64,000 nucleotides of DNA, from NCBI GenBank assembly GCA_028290285.1, contig JAQGKD010000011.1:1-64000 (forward strand), written 5' to 3'. Within the stretch, counting starts at the first letter, position 1, and each line of letters opens with the position of its first letter. Positions 45,537 through 55,794 of the stretch are shown here, piece after piece. The notes beneath the pieces are model-generated. The model made no database searches, was not told the DNA's origin, and saw only the letters and a program-made list of their open reading frames with translations. Origin of the DNA: Hyphomicrobiales bacterium (GTDB lineage: Bacteria > Pseudomonadota > Alphaproteobacteria > Rhizobiales > Beijerinckiaceae). The translations under genes and the position numbers were made by a program.

Positions 45537-45755
45537 CTACCCCCTGGCGCGCTCGGCATCGTAGGTCTGCAACAGCTCATCCAGCTCGGCAATATGCAGT
45601 TTAAGTTTCGCGATCGACTCTGGTGTGTGGTCGGTCCATCCGTGACCGCGATCCTCCGCGACTTTCAGCCGGCCCGCTTCCAGCGCCGCGAGCTGCTTGG
45701 TCATGCGCTGGCGTTCCTGATGGCACCAGTCCGTGAGGTCTCCCAATGCGCTCAT
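45537..45755 (-). CDS. Small hypothetical protein
   Basis: MSALGDLTDWCHQERQRMTKQLAALEAGRLKVAEDRGHGWTDHTPESIAKLKLHIAELDELLQTYDA. Confidence 0.5.
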   Translation of the reverse strand: MSALGDLTDWCHQERQRMTKQLAALEAGRLKVAEDRGHGWTDHTPESIAKLKLHIAELDELLQTYDAERARG

Positions 45756-45804
45756 CGTCAAGGTCCTCCTGTTCACGCCCCAACGGGGATGTGCGATAGC
45801 GCCC

Positions 45805-46848
45805 TCAGGGCGCCGAAGACATAGCGCGCGCGGCTTTCTCGACCGCCGCTTTTGGCGTTGCGTAGAGTTCGGCCAGCATGGCCTGCACCTCGGCCCCGGT
45901 CATCGGGGACACATCGAGGCTGGTTCGCTCCGCCTCCGCGATGAACTCGGGGTCGGCCATCGTCAGGTCGAAGGCGCGGCGCAGTGCGGCGGCGCGGTCG
46001 GCTGGAATTCCGGGCGGTGCAAAAAACGGGCGCGCCATGCTCTGTGTCGCAACGATCAGGCGGATGATCTGCAGTTGTTCAGGGGTTTTCGCCATCTCGG
46101 TAATCAGCGGCACATCGGGCAGATCCGGGTGCTTTTCAATTGCGTTCTGCACGATGATATTGATTGATTTTTCAGCGAGCCACTTGGCATAGCGCGTCTT
46201 GACCGTGCTGTAGGAGATGCCGCAATAGCCCTCCGTCTCGCCGCGTTCCATCGACAAGGCCTGTTCGTTGGTGCCGGGATATCCGGTCACGAGCCTGATC
46301 GGCGCGCCGAACAGATTGTGGATCATGTTTGCGAAGGCATCGGGATCGGCGCCCGTGCCCTGCCCCGACGCGATGAACTCCTTTGTCATCAAATCGTCCC
46401 AGGTCTTCACCTTGGACGTCTTCCAGGAAATGCAGGTGCTGATGTCCTTGGAGATACTGCCCAGCGCAGTGAACTTTGGGCTGTCGAACTTCTGCGGAGT
46501 GAAGAGCGGTTCCATGAGCGCGATGCGCGCCAGAGTGCCGATGACGGAGCCATCCTTCGGCGCCACGGAGTAGAGATAGCCTGCGGCTATGACGCTGCCA
46601 GAGCCCGGCATGTTCTGAACGACAACCGGCGGGTTGCCGGGAATGTGCCGGCCGATGTAGCGCGCCAGCAGCCGCGCGTTCAGGTCGTAGCCGCCGCCGG
46701 CGCTGACGCCGACAATCAGGACGAGCTTGTTGTTGCGGTAGAAGTCCTCGACGCTTTGCTCGGCGGCGGCCGACGGGCCAATCGAAGCCATGGCCAAGCT
46801 CGCGAGAACGCAGGCGGCGATCGTAATGCGGTATGCCGCCTTGAGCAT
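45805..46848 (-). CDS. Bug/TctC family substrate-binding protein
   Basis: VEDFYRNNKLVLIVGVSAGGGYDLNARLLARYIGRHIPGNPPVVVQNMPGSGSVIAAGYLYSVAPKDGSVIG. Confidence 0.87.
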   Translation of the reverse strand: MLKAAYRITIAACVLASLAMASIGPSAAAEQSVEDFYRNNKLVLIVGVSAGGGYDLNARLLARYIGRHIPGNPPVVVQNMPGSGSVIAAGYLYSVAPKDGSVIGTLARIALMEPLFTPQKFDSPKFTALGSISKDISTCISWKTSKVKTWDDLMTKEFIASGQGTGADPDAFANMIHNLFGAPIRLVTGYPGTNEQALSMERGETEGYCGISYSTVKTRYAKWLAEKSINIIVQNAIEKHPDLPDVPLITEMAKTPEQLQIIRLIVATQSMARPFFAPPGIPADRAAALRRAFDLTMADPEFIAEAERTSLDVSPMTGAEVQAMLAELYATPKAAVEKAARAMSSAP

Positions 46849-47017
46849 GAGTTTCTCCCCGTTTGATTATTGCCCCGTCTCGCGAGGTACCTGATTTTCC
46901 ACCAGAACGCTTATCTGAGCAGCGATCGTGCGACCGCGCAAGGTCTCGGGATCTTGCAGCCGTTGCGGATCACGCCATTTGAACCGAAAATGGTTTTTCA
47001 TAGGGGTAGATACCGCC

Positions 47018-47323
47018 ATGCCGGACAAAGCCTTGCTTGAAAAGAACGCGGAGCTTGAATCCGCGCTGACCAAGTTGCGGGCAGAAGTCGTTCTCGCACA
47101 GGCAACGCTCGAGGGCGCTAAACTCTGCTCGATCTCCGCTGCCGAGCGGATACGCAGGATGAGGTCGGCGCTTGAAGACATCCAGCGACGGACCGGCCCC
47201 GAGAGCGTGCTGGTGCAAGCCCTGGTCGACGCAGGCGCGAGCGACGAGGTGGCGGAGCTGCATCAGATCGCGACGACCGCACTGGCCGCGGTAAAGGTGC
47301 GTGTCGCTCCCGACGACCTTTAA
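47018..47323 (+). CDS. Small coiled-coil hypothetical protein
   Basis: MPDKALLEKNAELESALTKLRAEVVLAQATLEGAKLCSISAAERIRRMRSALEDIQRRTG. Confidence 0.5.
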   Translation: MPDKALLEKNAELESALTKLRAEVVLAQATLEGAKLCSISAAERIRRMRSALEDIQRRTGPESVLVQALVDAGASDEVAELHQIATTALAAVKVRVAPDDL

Positions 47324-47393
47324 GGCAAGGGCGGAACTGGCGTCGACGCCCGTTGTGCCCTAGTGTGATGGCCTCCGTTTTCGGGAGGCGACC

Positions 47394-47747
47394 ATGCATG
47401 TTGTCATTCGAAAATTCAGCAACCTGCGCTCGGTTCGTGCGGCCGCGCAGCGCGCCGAGACAGGGCTCGCAGCGATGCTGACGCGCATGCCCGGCTTCCT
47501 CGGGTATTACATTTTCGATGCGGGCGACGGCGTCGGTGGCTCCGTCACTTTCTTCGAGGATCTGCCCTCCGCGACGCTCGCCAACGAGCGCGCGATGGCC
47601 TGGGTGCGCGCGAGCATCATGGACCTTTGCGACGGAGAGCCCGAGATCATCACCGGCGACGTCCTTTACTGGAGCAAGGCCTGCGCGAACGGATCGAAGC
47701 AATCGACAACAACGGCCTTCCCCGACGAGCTCGGGGAGCGCACCTGA
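47394..47747 (+). CDS. ABM-like (antibiotic biosynthesis monooxygenase fold) protein
   Basis: MHVVIRKFSNLRSVRAAAQRAETGLAAMLTRMPGFLGYYIFDAGDGVGGSVTFFEDLPSA. Confidence 0.55.
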   Translation: MHVVIRKFSNLRSVRAAAQRAETGLAAMLTRMPGFLGYYIFDAGDGVGGSVTFFEDLPSATLANERAMAWVRASIMDLCDGEPEIITGDVLYWSKACANGSKQSTTTAFPDELGERT

Positions 47748-48533
47748 ATGCTGCACTGGCTGCACGAGCTTCCGCTCCTGGCCGGAATCAGCCTCGTCTG
47801 CGCAGCCTTCGTCATTCCGACCATTGTGGGCTCGCTCCTTGTTCAGCGCCAGGTCGCGCGCCTGTTCCTGGGCGAAAAGGAGATCACGACTGTCCTCGGA
47901 TATATGATCAACGCTTTCGCCGTCTATTTCGGTGTCCTTCTCGCGCTTCTCTCCATTACCGTTTTCGAAAATCGCAATCGTGCGCAGGACTCCATGGACC
48001 GCGAAGCCGCTTCGCTCATTCGGCTCGTGCGCGATCTGCGGGCCTATCCGGAACCCATTCGCGGCCAGTTGCTCGGCGGACTGCATGAATATGTAGAGGA
48101 GGAAATCGGGCCCGGCTGGCAGGCACAACAACGCGGGAGTTTTTCGTTGAAAGAAGTCCGGCTCATGAACGAACTGCATCACACCTTGACTGCGTTCGAG
48201 CCGTCGAAACAAAGCGAGATCCTCAACCATTCGGAAACGCTGCGTTCGTTTTCCAATTTCATTGAAAATCGCCGCCTGCGTATCGCTCAAGGCGAAGCGA
48301 GCGTGCCGCCCATCATGTGGTATGTGATCTTGTGCGGCGCCGTGATGAACGTCATTCTGATCTGGAGCTTCGATCTACGTCGCGGCACCCATGCGATCGT
48401 AGCCGGCACCCTCGCGTTTTTCATCGGCCTCGTCATCTACATGGTCGCGCTTCTCGATCAGCCGTTCCTAGGCCCTAACGGGCTGAAGCCCGACGAGATG
48501 ATTGCAATTCACCGGGCGGACGATCTTCAGTAA
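47748..48533 (+). CDS. DUF4239-like membrane protein
   Basis: TM N-term; YMINAFAVYFGVLLALLSITVFENRNRAQDSMDREAASLIRLVRDLRAYPEPIRGQL; two C-terminal TMs. Confidence 0.7.
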   Translation: MLHWLHELPLLAGISLVCAAFVIPTIVGSLLVQRQVARLFLGEKEITTVLGYMINAFAVYFGVLLALLSITVFENRNRAQDSMDREAASLIRLVRDLRAYPEPIRGQLLGGLHEYVEEEIGPGWQAQQRGSFSLKEVRLMNELHHTLTAFEPSKQSEILNHSETLRSFSNFIENRRLRIAQGEASVPPIMWYVILCGAVMNVILIWSFDLRRGTHAIVAGTLAFFIGLVIYMVALLDQPFLGPNGLKPDEMIAIHRADDLQ

Positions 48534-48662
48534 GTGCCCCTCGTCATCCCGCCTTGGCATCTTCCATTGTACGGATTGGAACCGAGCCGGCACGGCATAG
48601 TTATGACCTCAGGGACAGGAGTCGCGGCGCCTTACCGCGACACGCCCGAGGGAGATCTGACC

Positions 48663-48902
48663 ATGAAATTCATCGCCTCTGCCGCTGGAGCGGTCCTTCT
48701 TGCCTGCGCGTTCGCCGCTCCGGCCAATGCGACGCCCGTGGCTCCCGCAAGCACGATCGTCAGCGCGGACGCGGCAGCGCCCGAAGTCGTTCAGGTGCGC
48801 TGGCGTTCACATCGCGGTCATCATGGCTATCGCGGCCCCCACTCGAACCGCGGACATCATTACGGCTGGACGCGGGGTCGCGGTCACCACGGTCGTCGCT
48901 GA
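48663..48902 (+). CDS. Small exported His/Arg/Gly-rich protein
   Basis: MKFIASAAGAVLLACAFAAPANA signal peptide, then RWRSHRGHHGYRGPHSNRGHHYGWTRGRGHHGRR. Confidence 0.6.
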   Translation: MKFIASAAGAVLLACAFAAPANATPVAPASTIVSADAAAPEVVQVRWRSHRGHHGYRGPHSNRGHHYGWTRGRGHHGRR

Positions 48903-48930
48903 CGGTGCCAGCGTAAGCTGACACGCAGCA

Positions 48931-48959
48931 GGTTCAGCGCCGCTGTCCGGCGCTGAACC
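48931..48959. terminator. Strong 12-bp hairpin between 48663-48902 and hsp20
   Basis: GGTTCAGCGCCG-CTGTC-CGGCGCTGAACC perfect stem; no T-run on + strand. Confidence 0.45.
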
Positions 48960-49013
48960 AAAGCCACGTTCGACAGTTACAAATGCTCATCGCAGGTCAA
49001 CGGAGGTCCGCTC

Positions 49014-49418
49014 ATGGCCAACGGCGATCCCAGGAGCTGGATGTGGTCTGAAGCGGTCGAGATGCTCTCGCGCGCCGAGCGCATGCATCGTCAGGTGTTT
49101 GCGCCGCGTTCGACCCGCGCCCAGCCTGTGTGGGAGCCTCCCGTCGATGTCCTCGAGACCGAAGACGAAATCCTGATTTTCATCGCGTTGCCCGGCATTG
49201 CGCCCGAACACGTCGAGGCCGTGATCGAAGGCGCAACCATCCTCGTGAGCGGTCGCCGCATCCTCCCCCACCAGTTGCGCACGGCGATCATCCATCGTCT
49301 GGAACTTCCGCAGGGGCGCTTCGAGCGACGTATAGCGCTGCCTCCTGGCCGCTACGATTCCATCATCCGAACCGCCAGTGACGGATGTCTGCTGATCAGT
49401 CTCCACAAGGTCCGTTGA
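49014..49418 (+). CDS. Hsp20/alpha-crystallin family small heat-shock protein
   Basis: PPVDVLETEDEILIFIALPGIAPEHVEAVIEGATILVSGRR...LPQGRFERRIALPPGRYD. Confidence 0.88.
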   Translation: MANGDPRSWMWSEAVEMLSRAERMHRQVFAPRSTRAQPVWEPPVDVLETEDEILIFIALPGIAPEHVEAVIEGATILVSGRRILPHQLRTAIIHRLELPQGRFERRIALPPGRYDSIIRTASDGCLLISLHKVR

Positions 49419-49431
49419 AGGAGGCTCGTTC

Positions 49432-51825
<2,394 letters not shown>

Positions 51826-51884
51826 GAGTCGCCTGCGCGCGCAGCCCGCGAGGCGATGCGGCCCGGCGGGCAAGCCCGCTTGGC

Positions 51885-52070
51885 TTATTTTTTCCTGTGC
51901 TTTGCGAGATATTCCTTCACCTGCGGGGTGGAGGTGCCGACTTCGCCGACCGCGGTGCGCAATTCAGTCTGACTGCAGGCGAGCGCCTTGGTCCAGTAGC
52001 GAACTTCGTGCGTTTCATTGACGTTGACGCGGGCGGGATCGGCCGGCTGATTATGGGCCTTGTCGGTCAT
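51885..52070 (-). CDS. DUF3606 domain-containing small protein
   Basis: RVNVNETHEVRYWTKALACSQTELRTAVGEVGTSTPQVKEYLAKHRKK. Confidence 0.82.
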   Translation of the reverse strand: MTDKAHNQPADPARVNVNETHEVRYWTKALACSQTELRTAVGEVGTSTPQVKEYLAKHRKK

Positions 52071-52213
52071 TGGTTTCCTCCTCCATCTTTTCTTGAAGAG
52101 GAGTGTTGGACCACGAGCTCACTTTGGCAAGCCTGCTTTTCGATCCATGCGCCCAAGACAAGCGTCCGACGCCGCAGAGGGGTCGCAGCTGTCAGGCTGC
52201 AACCCCACCGATC

Positions 52214-52579
52214 TTACTTCACGCCCATGCCCATGATGAGGGGAATGGACTTGGCCGGCTGATAATCCGGGCGGCTCTTCACGTAGGCGTAGAGGTCCGC
52301 GACGATCTTGTCTGGAACGATTGCCACCTCATAGGGAGGCATGTCGGAGCTGGGATGACGAAGCTGGGTGGCGAAAGCATCGTAGGGAAGTTCTGTCCTG
52401 GCGAGGCGCGGCCCCGTCAGCGCGGCGCCGTTGGCGCCCATGCCGTGACATTGGTAACAGCCGTCCGAGATGTAGTGCTTCTCACCGTTCTTGATATCGC
52501 CCGACGGCGCTTGCGCGTCCTGCGCGAGAGCCGGGCCGGAGAGGAGAGCGGCAAGGATTGCGAATGAAGAAATGCGCAT
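52214..52579 (-). CDS. Periplasmic c-type cytochrome
   Basis: Signal peptide MRISSFAILAALLSGPALAQ; GEKHYISDGCYQCHGMGANGAALTGP. Confidence 0.88.
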   Translation of the reverse strand: MRISSFAILAALLSGPALAQDAQAPSGDIKNGEKHYISDGCYQCHGMGANGAALTGPRLARTELPYDAFATQLRHPSSDMPPYEVAIVPDKIVADLYAYVKSRPDYQPAKSIPLIMGMGVK

Positions 52580-52592
52580 CGGTGTGTTCTCC

Positions 52593-54542
52593 CTAGCCTC
52601 GGGGCTGCATGACGACATCGATCAGGACGGGCTGGCCTGCCTTGACGGCAGCGACACCCTTCCTCAGCGCATCGCCTAGGTCCTTCGGATCGGTGATCGG
52701 ACCGATGCCGACCGCGCCGTAGCCCTGTGCGACCTTGGCGTAGTCGATGTTCGGGTCCGTGATCGTCGTGCCGATGACGGCGCTTTCCACGCCGCGATTG
52801 TGCCGGTTGGCCATGCGCTGGATGTGCATGACTTCCTGGTGATAGGCGCGGTTGTTCTGGATGATCGCCAGATAGGGGATCTTGTGATGAGCCGCCGTCC
52901 ACAGCGTGGTCGGTGCCATGTTGAAGTTACCGTCGCCGATGACCGCGATCGGCAGACGACCGCCCGCATCGCGATGAGCCAACGCCGCACCGAGAGCCGC
53001 CACCGGTTCGTAACCGACACCCGAGCCGCCGGAGTTGCCGATATACTGGTAGTGTTTCTCCATCGGCCAGAGGCGATGCTGCCAGTTACCGACATAGGCG
53101 TTCGGCGTCAGGAATGCCCAATCGTCGTTCTTGACGATTTCCCATAGTTCCGCGAACAGCCTTGCGCCGCTGATCGGGTTCGAGTCGAAGGTGATGGCAG
53201 CATCCGCGCGCGACCTGTCCGCCATCCCTTTCCAAGCTTCACGCAGCTTGTCGCCGCGTGCCGCGAAGCCGGATTCGCGGGCGCCTATTTCCTTCAGGAC
53301 AGCTTCAGTCAGGAACGGAAGCGTCGCTTCGGCATCGGCAGTGATCGAAAGGTCGGCCGAGTTGTAGCGCTGGAAATCCTGATAATTCGCACGCACCATG
53401 AGATCATGCGTCGAGATGCTGATGACCTTGGCGCTGGCCTTGGCCTTGCGCCTCGTGGTCCGCTCCATCTGGTCGGTCATGCGATTGAGCTGGCCGTAGA
53501 GATCGACGGGTTCGAGCGTCAGGATGCAATCCGCCTGACCGACGAGAGCGGCGCTGCGCGGCGACTGGCAGAGATAATGCGTCGTCGGCATGTTCATGCG
53601 GTTCTGGAGGTCGATCACGGGCGCCTGCAAGGCTTCCGCGAGCTTCACCAGGTTGTCCATGCCTGCTTGCGAGCGCGCATAACGATCCGCAATGATGACC
53701 GGGTTTTGAGCCGCGACCAGCATGCGCGCGGCTTCGCGCAGCGCGTTGGGGTCGCCCACCATCGGCGTGCCGATGTTCAGCTTCGGGATGGTGAGCTTTG
53801 CGCTTTCCTTCTTTTCAAGCGGCATTTCCTGGAGCTTGCCGTCGGCGGTAATCAGCACCGGCGCCATGGGCTGCGCGCAGGCCAGAGAGTAAGCGCGCGC
53901 CGTGGATTCCGAGAAGCTCTGAAGGGACCAGGGATAATCATCCCACTTGATGAAATCGCGAATGGTCGCCGCGCCGTCCTGCACGGAATGCGCCCATTCC
54001 ACGCCGGGCCTGCGATCTTCCACCGGCCCTGCGCTGGCGGTGAACATGATGACCGGCACGCGGTCGCACCAGGCATTGTAGATCGCCATGGCCGCGTGCT
54101 GCGTGCCCACCGTGCCGTGCATCATGACGGCCATCGGCTTGCCGGCTACCTTCGCATAGCCATGGGCCATGCCGACTGAGACTTCCTCGTGCAGGCACGT
54201 GAGCCATTCGGGCTTCTTGTTCTGCCCGTAGTTGATGAAGCTTTCCTGCAGGCCCCGGAACGTCGAACCGGGACAGGACGCCATGTAATCGAGGTTCAAT
54301 GTCTTGCAGACATCGACCATGAAGTCGGAGCCTGTCTTTTCCGTCGTGAGACGTTCGACCTCCCCCGGGACATCGTGTTCGGCTGCCTGCTGCGCCGCTG
54401 AAGGCTGCGGCGCCTTCGGCCTGGCCTGCGGTGCGACAGGTGCTGCCCCCTGGGCATGAGCTTCGGCAGCCATGGTCGCACCACCGGCAACGACTGCGCC
54501 CTTCAAAAAGCCGCGTCTATCGAGCTTTCCAATCCCGGACAT
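52593..54542 (-). CDS. Tat-exported thiamine diphosphate-dependent enzyme
   Basis: Tat-type KLDRRGFLKGAVVAGGATMAAEAHAQ; VAKVAGKPMAVMMHGTVGTQHAAMAIYNAW; ThDP motif VIGDGNFNMAPTTLWTAAHHKIPYLAIIQNNRAY. Confidence 0.88.
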   Translation of the reverse strand: MSGIGKLDRRGFLKGAVVAGGATMAAEAHAQGAAPVAPQARPKAPQPSAAQQAAEHDVPGEVERLTTEKTGSDFMVDVCKTLNLDYMASCPGSTFRGLQESFINYGQNKKPEWLTCLHEEVSVGMAHGYAKVAGKPMAVMMHGTVGTQHAAMAIYNAWCDRVPVIMFTASAGPVEDRRPGVEWAHSVQDGAATIRDFIKWDDYPWSLQSFSESTARAYSLACAQPMAPVLITADGKLQEMPLEKKESAKLTIPKLNIGTPMVGDPNALREAARMLVAAQNPVIIADRYARSQAGMDNLVKLAEALQAPVIDLQNRMNMPTTHYLCQSPRSAALVGQADCILTLEPVDLYGQLNRMTDQMERTTRRKAKASAKVISISTHDLMVRANYQDFQRYNSADLSITADAEATLPFLTEAVLKEIGARESGFAARGDKLREAWKGMADRSRADAAITFDSNPISGARLFAELWEIVKNDDWAFLTPNAYVGNWQHRLWPMEKHYQYIGNSGGSGVGYEPVAALGAALAHRDAGGRLPIAVIGDGNFNMAPTTLWTAAHHKIPYLAIIQNNRAYHQEVMHIQRMANRHNRGVESAVIGTTITDPNIDYAKVAQGYGAVGIGPITDPKDLGDALRKGVAAVKAGQPVLIDVVMQPRG

Positions 54543-54711
54543 TTTATCCTCCCTGCTTACCTTGGTTTTTATTTTTTTAGAGCTTGGCTTATTGGCGCCT
54601 GAGGATGCGGCTCTGTTCAACGACTGTCAATCGCGGGCCGCTTTTCATCATGTGGGACAAACAACTACAACAGATTTGGGCCACGCTGCCGACGGCGCGG
54701 CCCTGCAGTCC

Positions 54712-55683
54712 CTAGCCTTCCAGGAAGGATTTCATCACACGCCAGAAGGTGAAACGCTGCTTGCTGCTCACCAGCGTATGCGCCGCGCCCGGGATGATGG
54801 TCAGTTGCTTGTCGCCCGTCGGCAGCTTCTTGAAGAAGTCGCAGATGTCGTCCATGGACGCGATGCCGTCATACTGCCCGCTGACGAGCAGGACGGGCGC
54901 TGTCACGCGGTCGGGATGCACGAGCGGCAAATTGACCGTCATGTCCATGTAAGTGCCGGCCGGCACGCTGTCGCCAAATGGAAGTTCGGCTTTGATAAAC
55001 GCGTCAATCACGTCCTGGTCGGTCGTGTCGGGCTTGTCGCGGGTGAAAATGCTGTTCAGCATTCCGGCATCGCGCGGCCGCCGATTGTGCGTGCGATAAA
55101 ATTCCGCTTGCTCCGCGCGCTTGCTCAACGTTCCCGATCCCGCGCCCGTGTAGGTGAAAGCCTGAAGCACGAGGCGCCCCACGCGATCTGGATATTGCAT
55201 GGCGAAGGCGCCGACGCGCAGTGCACCGGAGCTCTCGCCCATCATGTGCATGCGGGTTTCGCCGGTTTCGCGCTGGATGATGTCCGACGCGGCCTTGAGG
55301 TCTTCGACGCCGCTGGCGATGTTGGAATTGCCCGACGTGCGCGAGGATTTTCCGTAGCCCTCGTGGTCCATCGTCCAGACGTCGTAGCCCCAGCGCGCTG
55401 CGACATTCATCATGGACACGTCGTCACGGCCGGGAATCGTGAGATCGTAGGTCGGGCGTCCCGACGCCGACGACCCATGCACGAAGAACAGGATGGGGCG
55501 TGGCTTTCCGTCCGGAGCACCGACACGCTTGCGGTAGATGGCGAGATTGACGCCGGGAGCCTTGTTGGCGGTGTATTCCGCGCTCCAGATGGCCTCTTCG
55601 GCTGCATGGGTCGCGGACCCGCCTACGCTGGCGGCGGCAGCCGCGAAGGCGGTGCCCGTGAGCAATGTCCGGCGCTGAAGCAT
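54712..55683 (-). CDS. Exported alpha/beta hydrolase
   Basis: MLQRRTLLTGTAFAAAAASVGGSATHAAE; ILFFVHGSSASG, MHMMGESSGALRVGAFA (GxSxG), PGAAHTLV. Confidence 0.85.
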   Translation of the reverse strand: MLQRRTLLTGTAFAAAAASVGGSATHAAEEAIWSAEYTANKAPGVNLAIYRKRVGAPDGKPRPILFFVHGSSASGRPTYDLTIPGRDDVSMMNVAARWGYDVWTMDHEGYGKSSRTSGNSNIASGVEDLKAASDIIQRETGETRMHMMGESSGALRVGAFAMQYPDRVGRLVLQAFTYTGAGSGTLSKRAEQAEFYRTHNRRPRDAGMLNSIFTRDKPDTTDQDVIDAFIKAELPFGDSVPAGTYMDMTVNLPLVHPDRVTAPVLLVSGQYDGIASMDDICDFFKKLPTGDKQLTIIPGAAHTLVSSKQRFTFWRVMKSFLEG

Positions 55684-55794
55684 TTTTCCCCCTCGTGAAT
55701 CCATTTGCCTGGATTTCGAGGCGCAGTATGCCCGCTCCCGCCTCTCGCGCAAGGAGGCTTCGTCGCATCCTGTGGATTGGGAACCGGCCGGCGG

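Noticed and set aside
51866-51893. Rho-independent terminator after lon
   Set aside because: Stem is only 6 bp and the T-run corresponds to Lys codons of the DUF3606 gene on the other strand.
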